A DNA stretch of 40,207 nt from the NCBI GenBank assembly GCA_035575515.1, contig DATLXU010000065.1, positions 1 through 40,207 on the forward strand. Reading direction: 5' to 3'. Every line of letters starts with the position of its first letter. The stretch's first letter is position 1. Positions 24,101-31,734 of this stretch are shown here, piece by piece. The DNA is from DATLXU01 sp035575515. GTDB taxonomy: Bacteria; Acidobacteriota; Blastocatellia; UBA7656. The notes under the pieces were generated by a model that was given only the letters and a program-made list of their open reading frames with translations, was not told the origin of the DNA and ran no database searches. A program made the translations under genes and the position numbers.

Positions 24101-25831
24101 GTGGCTTCTGCTCGCGCGCAGCCATTCCATGTCCGAATCGGTCAGGATGGGGCTGTGCAGGCGAATGAGGTGTGCGTGTCGGCTTGTCTCCTCAAGCAAG
24201 CTGCCGCGCGGGCCGAGTAAAGTTCGAAGCGACATAACGGTGCGCTCGCGAATAGGGTCAATCGCGGGGTTGGTGACCTGCGCGAATCGCTGCTTGAAAT
24301 AGTTGTAGAGCACGCGCGGCTTGCTCGACAATACCGCAAGCGGCGTGTCGTCTCCCATCGAGCCAACCGGCTCTTTGCCTTCCGAATACATCGGCTCGAT
24401 GATTCGCTGCATGTCTTCAAGCGTGTAGCCGAAGCTCTTCATCCGCGCCGTAAGCTCCGCTTCGTCGAAAGAGGCCGCATAGCCGAGATTCAAAGTCGTG
24501 GGGCAAGTTATCATTGCGCGTCGCACCCACTCGTCATAGGGCTTGCGCGCCGCGACCTCGCTTTTTATCTGCTCGTCTTTGAGCAGCAGTCCGCGCTCTG
24601 TGTCCACAGCAATCAGGTGGCCGGGACCGAGCCGCCCCTTTTCAATTATCTTTTCAGGCTCTAACTCAACGGCTCCCGCTTCAGAAGCCATGATGATGAG
24701 ACCGTCGCTTGTGATCGTGTAGCGCGCGGGACGCAGCCCCATGCGATCAAGCGCCGCGCCTACGAACCTGCCATCGCTGAAAGCGAGGGCCGCCGGGCCG
24801 TCCCACGGTTCGCTCAGGCATGCCGCGTAATCGTAAAAGCCGCTGATCGCCGAATCCATCTCCGTAGAATTCTCGTGCGCTTCGGGAACGAGCATCATCA
24901 TCGAGTGCAGCAGGTCGCGCCCGCTCATCGCCAGAAGCTCAAGCGCGTTGTCGAGGCTCGCAGAATCAGACCCCTCGTCCCATATCACGGGCTTCAGCTT
25001 TTCGATGCGGCTGCCCCAGACCGATGATGCGAGGTCGGCTTCGCGCGCTCGCATCCAGTTGCGATTTGATGCGAGCGTGTTTATCTCGCCGTTGTGGGCA
25101 AGCACGCGAAACGGCTGCGCGAGAAACCAGTTCGGGAATGTGTTTGTCGAGTAACGCTGATGAAACACGGCAAGCGCGCTCTCAAAATCCGAATCGCTCA
25201 GGTCTTTGTAGAAAAGTTTTAGCTGCGTGGCTGCGAACAGACCTTTGTAGGTGATGGTGCGGCTCGAAAGCGACGGTACATAAAAATCTTTGATTCCGTC
25301 GGCCTGGTTTTCAATCTCTTTTCTGACCAGGTATAAAGTCCGCTCATATTCATCAAGCGACTGGCGGCCCCGACCGATCAATACCTGCTCGATCAAAGGC
25401 GCGGTGGCGGCTGCTTTTCGGCCAGGCGCGCTTTCATCAACCGGAACCAGCCTCCAGCCAAACCGATGCAGGTCGTGATGTTCCAAAGTCTTTTCAACTA
25501 TCTGCCGGCACTTCGATGCTGATTCATGCTCGCGAGGCAGGAACAGCATCGCGACGGCGACGTCTTCGGCATTCGGGCGAGCGTGCCCAAGTTTTTCAAC
25601 CTCCCTCAAAAAGAACCTGCGTGGCATCTGTGTGAGAATGCCCGCTCCATCGCCCGTCTTGCCGTCCGCGTCCTTGGCTCCGCGATGCGACAGGCGATGG
25701 AGCGCTTCGACAGCGGTTTCAAGAATCGCATGGCTTGCGCGACCGGCAATGTCAGCGACAAATCCAACGCCGCAAGCGTCGTGCTCGAATTGGGGGTCGT
25801 AGAGGAACCGTTGAGGAACATCGTCTTTCAT
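21176..25831 (-). CDS. gltB: Glutamate synthase, large subunit, with an in-frame repeat insertion
   Basis: Makes glutamate from glutamine and 2-oxoglutarate. ATG 25831 follows CCAGGAGTGCCC, and an in-frame GTG six bases upstream is less likely. In the 1551 residues: class II amidotransferase with the nucleophile Cys in HDACGVGFVAD (Cys22, exposed after propeptide removal), central domain, FMN barrel (HKVSAEIAAIRHSVPGV, GGTGASPLGSIKN, VDGGLKSGRDV), the 3Fe-4S cysteines in CVMARQCHLNTCPVG, and the C-terminal GXGXG beta-helix (GGEIIIRPP, GGAAVVEGVGDHG). Residues about 1217-1246, in the linker between the FMN and GXGXG domains, come from a dispersed repeat. No gltD is adjacent, so the electron donor (NADPH subunit elsewhere or ferredoxin) is open. 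It starts 17 bases after ilvD. Confidence 0.95.
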   Translation of the reverse strand: MKDDVPQRFLYDPQFEHDACGVGFVADIAGRASHAILETAVEALHRLSHRGAKDADGKTGDGAGILTQMPRRFFLREVEKLGHARPNAEDVAVAMLFLPREHESASKCRQIVEKTLEHHDLHRFGWRLVPVDESAPGRKAAATAPLIEQVLIGRGRQSLDEYERTLYLVRKEIENQADGIKDFYVPSLSSRTITYKGLFAATQLKLFYKDLSDSDFESALAVFHQRYSTNTFPNWFLAQPFRVLAHNGEINTLASNRNWMRAREADLASSVWGSRIEKLKPVIWDEGSDSASLDNALELLAMSGRDLLHSMMMLVPEAHENSTEMDSAISGFYDYAACLSEPWDGPAALAFSDGRFVGAALDRMGLRPARYTITSDGLIIMASEAGAVELEPEKIIEKGRLGPGHLIAVDTERGLLLKDEQIKSEVAARKPYDEWVRRAMITCPTTLNLGYAASFDEAELTARMKSFGYTLEDMQRIIEPMYSEGKEPVGSMGDDTPLAVLSSKPRVLYNYFKQRFAQVTNPAIDPIRERTVMSLRTLLGPRGSLLEETSRHAHLIRLHSPILTDSDMEWLRASRSHGFTSVTLATLYGRRGGDQHLEKILDALCEQASAAVEEGHSILILSDRGVSHFQAPIPMLLAVAAVHHHLIREGKRMRVSLVAETGEAREDHHYACLIGYGANAVNPYLAFEIVAHEMSRRGMSVAGALRNYKTAVENGLLKIMSKMGIATVASYCGAQVFEAIGLDSQLVEKYFTGTPARVGGVGLREITRDVLSFHESAFDSKEKPELEDAGYYRYRTGGEFHAFNPAVFRALHKAVKNGDRSQYEQYREQIENRPPATLRDLLEFRPSQPIRLDEVEPAEAIARRFSTSGMSHGALSREAHETVAIAMNRLGAKSNSGEGGEDPARYHRSANGDSSNSRIKQVASGRFGVTPQYLVSADELEIKISQGSKPGEGGQLPGHKVSAEIAAIRHSVPGVTLISPPPHHDIYSIEDLAQLIYDLKQVNPRARVAVKLVSEAGVGTVAAGVAKAHADTIHISGHDGGTGASPLGSIKNVGSPWELGLAETEQVLVMNGLRQRVRLRVDGGLKSGRDVVIAAMLGADEFGFATSALVALGCVMARQCHLNTCPVGIATQAQHLREKFRGRPEMIINYFTSLAEEVRRVLASLGARSIDEIVGRSDLLMEKRDARLPKGVKLDLLPIIAQAGQAHRQESQELTATICRVGHGDPPLTGEAQAPQSGATTEIRPHKLSRFASENDLRDFQAEASLDDQILKDASRAIAEGRRVALTYRIKNTNRAVGAKVAGEIARRFRAAGLKNATVDLTFHGSAGQSFGAFAVQGMRLTLIGEANDYVGKAMGGGEIIIRPPDDAQYDWSENVIIGNTVMYGATGGSLFAAGRAGERFCVRNSGGAAVVEGVGDHGCEYMTAGTVVVLGSVGRNFAAGMTGGAAFVLDCEASFQRNCNHEHIKLESISSEHDEQALRSLVERHYELTGSLRAREVLWHWNEYLPRFWKVVTQGALLEAEMRKASACEKPVMQEPAGADSVEVIVSASH
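22098..22178. repeat. Dispersed palindromic repeat inserted in frame within gltB
   Basis: CGCCCCTGA (22116-22124) is the inverse of TCAGGGGCG (22148-22156), and each half has its own small stem (GGGGCGA / TCGCCCC; GGGCGGG / CCCGACCC). It is translated on the minus strand as a Gly/Pro-rich, hydrophilic stretch containing GHGDPPLTGEAQ. Its length keeps the gltB frame open. Confidence 0.65.
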
Positions 25832-25848
25832 GGGCACTCCTGGTTTGA

Positions 25849-27516
25849 TTAGATTTTGCGCAGCACCGCGCCCGTATTGGCCGAAGTGACCAGCGCGGCG
25901 TAGCGCCTTAAATAAGAGCTTGAAACTTTAGGCTCAAACGGCGGAAGCGCATCGAGCCGCGCCTCTATCTCGCTTTGTTCCAGATCAACTTCGATCAGGT
26001 TGCGCTTCAGATCAATCGTCACGCGGTCGCCATCGCGCAACGCGGCGATAGGCCCGCGCGCCGCCGCTTCGGGTGAAACGTGCCCGATTGAAATCCCGCG
26101 AGTCGCGCCTGAAAATCGCCCATCGGTTATGAGCGCGACATCTCGCCCCAGTCCCATCCCGACGATATTGGCCGTCGGCGCGAGCATCTCTTGCATGCCA
26201 GGCCCGCCGCGCGGCCCTTCATATCGAATCACAACGACTGACCCGCGAGCGATTTGACCTGCAAGTATCGCCTCGCATGCTTCTTCCATCGAATCGAAGA
26301 CGCGCGCCCGCCCGCTGAAATAATCCAGTTCGGCAGCCGCGCGCTTGATGACAGCGCCTTCGGGCGCGAGGTTGCCGAACAGAATCGCAAGCGCGCCCGT
26401 CTCTGAAAATGGATTCTCAACCGTTCGTATCACGTCGCCGTCTGGCTGTGCAGCGTCAGCGATGTTTTCGCCAAGCGTCTTCATAGTGACCGTGCCCGCG
26501 TTCAAATCAAGCGCGCCTTTGCGACGGCTCAATTCTTTGAGAATCGCGCTGATGCCTCCGACTCGAAGCACGTCTTCGATGTGAACATCGGGGCGGGCGG
26601 GACTCACCTTGCAGATGGTCGGCACGCGCGCAGAGACTGTATTCAATCGCTCAAGCTGGTATTCAATTCCGGCCTCGCGCGCAATCGCCAGCGTGTGAAG
26701 CACAGTGTTGGTTGAGCCGCCCATCGCAACGTCCAAAGCGAAAGCGTTGTCGAATGAACTCAACGTGATGAAATCGCGCGGCTTCAAATCGGCTTCCACA
26801 AGCTTCACGATCTGATGAGCGGCGCGCCGCACAAGCTCGCGCCGCTGCTGTGAATCTGCGAGCAATGTTCCGTTGCCGGGAAGCGCAATCCCCAACGCTT
26901 CCATCAAGCAGTTCATCGAATTCGCCGTGAACATTCCTGAGCAAGAGCCGCAAGTGGGGCACGCGCTGTCTTCGATCTTTTGAAGCTCAACGACGGTCAT
27001 TCGTCCCGCTTTGAGCGCGCCCACGCCTTCAAAGACATGCATCAGGTCAACCGATTTACCGTTATCGAGTCGGCCCGCGCGCATCGCTCCGCCGCTCACG
27101 AAAATAGCTGGGATGTTGACGCGCATCGCGGCCATAAGCATTCCCGGAACGATCTTGTCGCAATTCGGAACGCAGAGCATGCCGTCGAAGCGATGCGCTT
27201 CGATCACAGTCTCAACCGAATCGGCGATGATCTCGCGCGAGGGCAGGCTGTACTTCATTCCTATGTGGCCCATGGCTATGCCGTCGTCGACGCCGATGGT
27301 GTTGAACTCGAACGGAACTCCGCCCGCTTCGCGTATTGCTTCTTTGGCAATCGCGCCGAACTCCTGCAGGTGACGGTGACCGGGGATTATGTCAATGTAA
27401 GAATTGCAGACCGCGATGAACGGCTTTGACATATCGGCGCCGGTCACGCCGCAGGCTTTAAGCAGGCTTCGGTGCGGCGCTCTTTCGACCCCGCGCTTTA
27501 CTTGGTCGCTTCTCAT
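25849..27516 (-). CDS. ilvD: Dihydroxy-acid dehydratase
   Basis: Dehydrates 2,3-dihydroxy-3-methylbutanoate and its ethyl homologue to the 2-oxo acids of Val and Ile. The 555 residues show the three-cysteine cluster region: Cys in AVCNSYIDIIPGH, CVPNCDKIVPGM and DSACPTCGSCSGMFTANSMNC, plus VTIDGRFSGATRG-like ITDGRFSGATRGISIGHVSPEAA near the C-terminus. This is the normal full length. ATG 27516 follows GAGGCGAT. It lies between the cupin gene and gltB, with gltB only 17 bases on. Confidence 0.96.
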   Translation of the reverse strand: MRSDQVKRGVERAPHRSLLKACGVTGADMSKPFIAVCNSYIDIIPGHRHLQEFGAIAKEAIREAGGVPFEFNTIGVDDGIAMGHIGMKYSLPSREIIADSVETVIEAHRFDGMLCVPNCDKIVPGMLMAAMRVNIPAIFVSGGAMRAGRLDNGKSVDLMHVFEGVGALKAGRMTVVELQKIEDSACPTCGSCSGMFTANSMNCLMEALGIALPGNGTLLADSQQRRELVRRAAHQIVKLVEADLKPRDFITLSSFDNAFALDVAMGGSTNTVLHTLAIAREAGIEYQLERLNTVSARVPTICKVSPARPDVHIEDVLRVGGISAILKELSRRKGALDLNAGTVTMKTLGENIADAAQPDGDVIRTVENPFSETGALAILFGNLAPEGAVIKRAAAELDYFSGRARVFDSMEEACEAILAGQIARGSVVVIRYEGPRGGPGMQEMLAPTANIVGMGLGRDVALITDGRFSGATRGISIGHVSPEAAARGPIAALRDGDRVTIDLKRNLIEVDLEQSEIEARLDALPPFEPKVSSSYLRRYAALVTSANTGAVLRKI

Positions 27517-27525
27517 ATCGCCTCA

Positions 27526-27633
27526 TCAGGGTCGGGGTTGTGGGGCAGGGCTGAAACAGTCGCCACCTTGAAACCGGCTCCCAGAGCTTATTTCGAGACA
27601 TCTATGCTTCTGTCCCTGACCGCCGACCCCTGA
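27526..27633. repeat. Imperfect inverted repeat in the cupin-ilvD gap
   Basis: TCAGGGTCGGGG (27526-27537) and CCGACCCCTGA (27623-27633) are inverted with a one-base difference. The motif is shared with the cimA tail repeat, so it belongs to the same dispersed family. Confidence 0.55.
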
Positions 27634-27642
27634 CCACTGCTT

Positions 27643-28017
27643 TCATACAGCCCACAAAAAATCATCCGGGTCGCGATGGAGAAATCGGTCTTCGCCAGTG
27701 ATCCAATCGAGTCGGGTGGGCGTGCAGATGTCGAGCGCAACAGTGTCTTCAATCGCTTCGGATGAATGCTCGACGCCGGGCGGAATCGAAAGCATTTGAT
27801 TCTCCCGCAGTGTGACTTCGCCATCTGGCAGGTTGAACTGCCACGCGCCCTTGAGCACGATGATTACCTCTTCGCATTCATGGCGATGCGGCTGAGTGAC
27901 TGCCCATTGCTTTACCTCAACGCGAGCCACTACGATGTTTTCGCCAAGAGCGATTTTGCGTTTATAAAGCTCGGAGATTTCCTCCGGTCTCATCTTGTCC
28001 CAATCGTAAAAGCCCAT
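27643..28017 (-). CDS. Cupin-domain protein in the ilv operon
   Basis: A 124-residue single cupin. Metal-binding motif 1 is QPHRHECEEVIIVLKG (His, His, Glu) and motif 2 is PPGVEHSSEA (His). ATG 28017 follows AAGGAGGCAGTT. It is transcribed between ilvC and ilvD, which suggests a role connected to branched-chain 2-oxo or hydroxy acids, perhaps sensing or repair of an intermediate, but small cupins have many functions and no substrate is shown. The C-terminus ends in a run of acidic and aromatic residues (HRDPDDFLWAV). Confidence 0.82.
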   Translation of the reverse strand: MGFYDWDKMRPEEISELYKRKIALGENIVVARVEVKQWAVTQPHRHECEEVIIVLKGAWQFNLPDGEVTLRENQMLSIPPGVEHSSEAIEDTVALDICTPTRLDWITGEDRFLHRDPDDFLWAV

Positions 28018-28029
28018 AACTGCCTCCTT

Positions 28030-28096
28030 AGCTGTCAGCTATCAGCGTTCAGCCGGAAAAGAGAAGCTGATAGCTGAACGTTGATAGCTGACAGCT
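28030..28096. repeat. Long near-perfect hairpin (24-bp arms) in the ilvC-cupin gap
   Basis: The arm at 28030-28053 and the arm at 28073-28096 are complementary at 23 of 24 positions, with a 19-base loop. The core TCAGCTATCAGC is shared with 533-631. It occupies almost the whole 83-base gap in the middle of the ilv operon, with no U-tract, so it is more likely a processing or stabilising stem, or a mobile repeat, than a terminator. Confidence 0.8.
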
Positions 28097-28100
28097 TCCA

Positions 28101-29117
28101 TCAGTTCTTCGCTTTATCAACCAATCGTTTTTCCGCAAGCCATGGCATCATCGCGCGCAGGCGGCGGCCCACCTCTTCAATCTGATGGGACTGCGCCGCG
28201 CCTTCCAGTTGTTTGAAACGCGGCTTGCCCGCTTCGTGCTCGGCCATCCATTCGTCGGCGAACGCGCCCGATTGAATGTCTCGGAGCAAGTGTCGCATCT
28301 CTTCTCGCACTGCAGGGTTGATGACTCGCGGCCCGCGCGTCAGGTCGCCGTACTCGGCTGTGTTCGATACCGAGTAGCGCATGTTGGCGATGCCGCCTTC
28401 GTAAATCAGATCAACTATCAGCTTCACTTCGTGCAGGCATTCGAAGTAAGCCATCTCAGGCGAATAGCCCGCTTCAACCAGAGTCTCGAACCCTGTTTGA
28501 ATTAGCGAGGTCAGCCCGCCGCACAGCACGGCCTGCTCGCCGAACAGGTCTGTTTCGGTCTCTTCTTTGAATGTGGTTTCGAGAATGCCTGCGCGCCCGC
28601 CGCCGATTGCCGAAGCATAGGCAAGCGCAACTTCGCGCGTGTTGGCGGAAGGGTCTTGATGAACCGCGAGCAGGCAAGGCACGCCGCGCCCCTGCGTGTA
28701 TTCGTAGCGTTCGAGGTGGCCGGGCGCTTTCGGCGCGACCATGAAGACGTTCACGTTTTCAGGCGGCAGAATTTTCTTGAAGTGAATCGAAAAGCCGTGC
28801 GCGAACGCGAGATAATTTCCGGGCAGAAGATTCGGCTCGACCTCTCGTTGATAAATCTTCGGCGCAAGCTCGTCGGGCACGAGCATCATAATGATGTCGC
28901 CGTTGAATGCGGCTTCGGCTGTGTCCTGCACCGTGAGGCCAGCCGATTCGGCTTTGGCGCGCGACGGGCTTTCGGGTCGCAGGCCGACGATCACGTCGCA
29001 GCCGGAATCTTTCAGATTGTTTGCGTGAGCGTAGCCTTGCGCCCCGTAACCGATGACGGCGATCTTTTTGCCTTTCAGGTAATCAAGATCGGCGTCCTTG
29101 TCATAATAAACTTTCAT
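28101..29117 (-). CDS. ilvC: Ketol-acid reductoisomerase (class I, short form)
   Basis: Converts acetolactate and acetohydroxybutyrate to the dihydroxy acids with NADPH and Mg2+. The 338 residues match the usual class I length. The nucleotide-binding loop is IGYGAQGYAHANNLKDSG followed by VIVGLRPESPS; the Ser/Arg in this loop favours NADPH. The metal and catalytic region is FEETETDLFGEQAVLCGG and ECLHEVKLIVDLIYEGG. ATG 29117 follows GGAGGAGCT. The gene is 32 bases after ilvN. Confidence 0.97.
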   Translation of the reverse strand: MKVYYDKDADLDYLKGKKIAVIGYGAQGYAHANNLKDSGCDVIVGLRPESPSRAKAESAGLTVQDTAEAAFNGDIIMMLVPDELAPKIYQREVEPNLLPGNYLAFAHGFSIHFKKILPPENVNVFMVAPKAPGHLERYEYTQGRGVPCLLAVHQDPSANTREVALAYASAIGGGRAGILETTFKEETETDLFGEQAVLCGGLTSLIQTGFETLVEAGYSPEMAYFECLHEVKLIVDLIYEGGIANMRYSVSNTAEYGDLTRGPRVINPAVREEMRHLLRDIQSGAFADEWMAEHEAGKPRFKQLEGAAQSHQIEEVGRRLRAMMPWLAEKRLVDKAKN

Positions 29118-29149
29118 AGCTCCTCCGTTATTTAATTTGCGCCGTCGCG

Positions 29150-29671
29150 TTACACGGCCAATTCTTCTTCGCTGATCTCTTCATCAGCGCGCTCTGACAG
29201 CCTCGCAATGGCCACTGTACCGGTGCGCACGATCTCGCGTATGCCGAGCGGCGTGAGCAATTCAATCAATGCGCTCACCTTCGACCAATCGCCCGTCGCT
29301 TCGATGATGACGCCGTCGTTTGATACATCAACGACCTTCGCGCGAAAGACGCCGACCAGGCTCAGGACTTCCTGGCGCGCCGGGCCTGCTTCGGCCTTCA
29401 CGTTGATTAAAGCCATCTCGCGCTCGATATGACGGAAGCTCGCCATATCAACGACCTTCAGCACGCGCACCTGCTTGTCGAGCTGGCGGACGATCTTTTC
29501 GATGGTCTGATCGTCGCCCGTAGTCACAAGCGTCATGCGCGAGACTGACGGATCGAGCGTTTCGGCAACTGTCAGGCTTTCGATGTTGTAGCCTCGCGCG
29601 CTAAATAAGCCCACTATGCGCGAAAGCTCTCCAAATCGGTTCTCAACTAAGATTGAAAGCGTGTGTCTCAT
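29150..29671 (-). CDS. ilvN: Acetolactate synthase, small (regulatory) subunit
   Basis: The start is taken as ATG 29671 (MRHTLSILVENRFGELSRI), the family's usual N-terminus; 173 residues is the usual length. An ACT domain (residues 1-75, GLFSARGYNIESLTV) binds valine for feedback inhibition of IlvB, followed by the C-terminal activating domain (FRAKVVDVSNDGVIIEATGDWSKV). The ribosome site is weak, and a longer frame upstream (TTG near 29752) would be encoded by the palindrome at 29712-29733. The gene lies 158 bases after ilvB, an unusually long gap filled by two repeats. Confidence 0.94.
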   Translation of the reverse strand: MRHTLSILVENRFGELSRIVGLFSARGYNIESLTVAETLDPSVSRMTLVTTGDDQTIEKIVRQLDKQVRVLKVVDMASFRHIEREMALINVKAEAGPARQEVLSLVGVFRAKVVDVSNDGVIIEATGDWSKVSALIELLTPLGIREIVRTGTVAIARLSERADEEISEEELAV

Positions 29672-29711
29672 AATCTGAATCAGACCAGATGAGATTGGTA
29701 GAGCAGAGAAT

Positions 29712-29733
29712 TTGGAGTGCAGATGCACTCCAA
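29712..29733. repeat. Perfect palindrome TTGGAGTGCA-ga-TGCACTCCAA
   Basis: A 10-bp stem with a two-base spacer in the ilvB-ilvN gap, 40 bases before the ilvN start. It is of the small dispersed palindrome type and has no T-run. Confidence 0.7.
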
Positions 29734-29771
29734 GACTCGCCTGCGGTTCCAATCTTATAAGTTTCGATTTA

Positions 29772-29826
29772 GTTCAGGGTTCAGGATTAGTATTCGCAAT
29801 TCAACTCTGAACTCTGAACCCTGAAC
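29772..29826. repeat. Inverted repeat GTTCAGGGTTCAG / CTGAACCCTGAAC
   Basis: A 13-bp perfect inverted pair at 29772-29784 and 29814-29826, directly after the ilvB stop codon on the minus strand. It is a second, different palindrome in the same gap. Confidence 0.7.
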
Positions 29827-29829
29827 TTA

Positions 29830-31599
29830 TCACCCCAACACCATCTCTTTAAGTCCCGCGCCTGCCGGGACCATCGGGTAGACGTTCTCTTCTTCTGCAA
29901 CCATTATGTCCATCAGCACCACGCCGGGAGTTGCAAGTCCTCGCTCAAGCACGCTGCTGAGTTGGGCGGGCCGCGTGGCGCGCAAGCCCATCGCGCCATA
30001 GCTTTCTGCGAGCTTAATGAAGTCGGGCAGCCATTCCATGTTGACGTGCGAATAAGCGCGGTCGTAAAAAATCTCCTGCCACTGGCGAACCATGCCGAGA
30101 TAGTTATTGTTCATCACGACTATCTTGATGTTTGTCTTGTACTGCACGGCGGTGGCAAGCTCCTGCGCAGTCATCTGAAATCCGCCGTCGCCCACGAACG
30201 CGATGACCTGGCGATCGGGGAAGGCTGTCTGCGCGCCGAGCGCAGCCGGAAATCCGAAGCCCATCGTGCCAAGCCCGCCCGATGTCACAAGCTGGCGCGG
30301 CCCGTTGAACGGGTAGTATTGCGCGAGCCACATCTGATGCTGTCCCACGTCGGTTGATATGATCGCGTCGCCTCTTGTTAATCGGTGCAACTCCTGGACG
30401 AGGTATTGCGGCATTATCACTTCGTCGGAGTTTTGATACGTGAGCGGCGCGCGTTTTTTCCATTCATTGATTTGTTCCCACCACGCGGCGAGTCGCTCGG
30501 CGCTCGATTGATGAGATTCATCTGGTAAGAGTGCGAGCATCTGTTGCATGACGCTTCTTGCGTCGCCTAGGATTGGAATTTGCGCGCGGCGGTTCTTGCC
30601 TATAGAGCTTGGGTCAACGTCAACGTGGATAATCTCGGCCTGCGGCGCGAACTTATCGAGCGCGCCGGTCACTCGGTCATCGAAGCGAACGCCTATCGCA
30701 ATGATGAGGTCTGATTCCGATATGGCCATGTTCGCCCAGTATGTGCCATGCATTCCGAGCATTCCCAAGCTCTGTGGATGGCCTGATGGAAAACATCCCA
30801 ATCCCATCAGCGTCGGCGTGACAGGCAACGAAAGCCTTTCGGCAAGCGCAAGCAATTCTTCCGAACCATTTGAATGAATCACTCCGCCGCCGACGTAAAG
30901 GATTGGCCGCGTGGCATCGCGCATCTTTTCAACTGCGCGCTTGACCTGTCGCACATCGCCGAAAGAGTTTGGGCGATAGCCGGGCAGAAAGACCTGTTCG
31001 GGATAATCGAATGGCGCAACTTCTGCCGTCACGTCTTTAGGGATGTCAATAAGCACGGGGCCGGGCCTTCCTGTGCTTGCGATGTAGAAAGCTTCCTTGA
31101 CGATGTCGGCCAGGTCGCCGACGTCTTTCACGAGGTAGTTGTATTTAGTGCATGGCCGAGTAATGCCAACGGTGTCGGCTTCCTGAAAAGCGTCCGAGCC
31201 GATCATCTTGCGCGGCACCTGGCCTGAAATGACAACAAGCGGGGTTGAATCAAGAAATGCGTTTGCGATTCCAGTGACCGCATTGGTCGCGCCCGGCCCT
31301 GATGTGACGAGCGCGACGCCGACTTTGCCCGTCACTCTGGCGTAGCCTTCGGCCATGTGAATCGCGCCCTGCTCGTGACGCGAGAGCACGTGATGGATGC
31401 GGTCTTTCACCCTCAACAACTCGTCGTAGATGTGAAGCACCGCTCCGCCGGGATAACCAAATATCGTGTTAACGCCTTCGCGCGCGAGCGCTTCGCAAAG
31501 TATCCGCGCCCCGCGCATTAATTGAGGCGTTGTATCGTTTCCCAGTTCTTCCAAAGCAGCATTTGTTCTCTTCGGTTTCTGCTTCATCGTTGCCGCCAT
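29830..31599 (-). CDS. ilvB: Acetolactate synthase, large (catalytic) subunit
   Basis: ThDP- and FAD-dependent first common enzyme of Val/Leu/Ile synthesis. The 589 residues hold the N-terminal ThDP-activating Glu region (FGYPGGAVLHIYDEL, SRHEQGAIHMAEGYA), the FAD domain (ISGQVPRKMIGSDAFQE, GGGVIHSNGSEE) and the C-terminal ThDP motif GDGGFQMTAQELATAVQYKTNIKIVVMNNNYLGM (GDG...NN). ATG 31599 follows GCGGAGGAAAGATTG. It is the first structural gene after the attenuator at 31675-31866 and thus the entry to the nine-gene cluster. Confidence 0.97.
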   Translation of the reverse strand: MAATMKQKPKRTNAALEELGNDTTPQLMRGARILCEALAREGVNTIFGYPGGAVLHIYDELLRVKDRIHHVLSRHEQGAIHMAEGYARVTGKVGVALVTSGPGATNAVTGIANAFLDSTPLVVISGQVPRKMIGSDAFQEADTVGITRPCTKYNYLVKDVGDLADIVKEAFYIASTGRPGPVLIDIPKDVTAEVAPFDYPEQVFLPGYRPNSFGDVRQVKRAVEKMRDATRPILYVGGGVIHSNGSEELLALAERLSLPVTPTLMGLGCFPSGHPQSLGMLGMHGTYWANMAISESDLIIAIGVRFDDRVTGALDKFAPQAEIIHVDVDPSSIGKNRRAQIPILGDARSVMQQMLALLPDESHQSSAERLAAWWEQINEWKKRAPLTYQNSDEVIMPQYLVQELHRLTRGDAIISTDVGQHQMWLAQYYPFNGPRQLVTSGGLGTMGFGFPAALGAQTAFPDRQVIAFVGDGGFQMTAQELATAVQYKTNIKIVVMNNNYLGMVRQWQEIFYDRAYSHVNMEWLPDFIKLAESYGAMGLRATRPAQLSSVLERGLATPGVVLMDIMVAEEENVYPMVPAGAGLKEMVLG

Positions 31600-31674
31600 T
31601 CAATCTTTCCTCCGCAATCGCTTTTATAACTTCTCATCTGCTTTTCGCGCTGCTGCTTCTGCCCTAAAAACTCA

Positions 31675-31711
31675 AAAGGCCATCATCCTTTGCATCTGGA
31701 TGATGGCCTTT
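31675..31711 (-). terminator. Attenuator terminator in the ilv leader
   Basis: On the minus strand AAAGGCCATCATCC (31711-31698) pairs with GGATGATGGCCTTT (31688-31675), a perfect 14-bp stem with a nine-base loop, then GAGTTTTTAGG with five T at 31670-31666. It ends 67 bases before the ilvB start. The 5' arm can instead pair with GGATGATGGTC at 31740-31730 (11 bp with one G-U), the antiterminator. Confidence 0.9.
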
Positions 31712-31734
31712 GCTTAAACTTATTGCGCCGACCA

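Noticed and set aside
28030..28096. Intrinsic terminator splitting the ilv cluster
   Set aside because: The stem is long but no U-tract follows on the minus strand, and the cupin ribosome site comes immediately after it.
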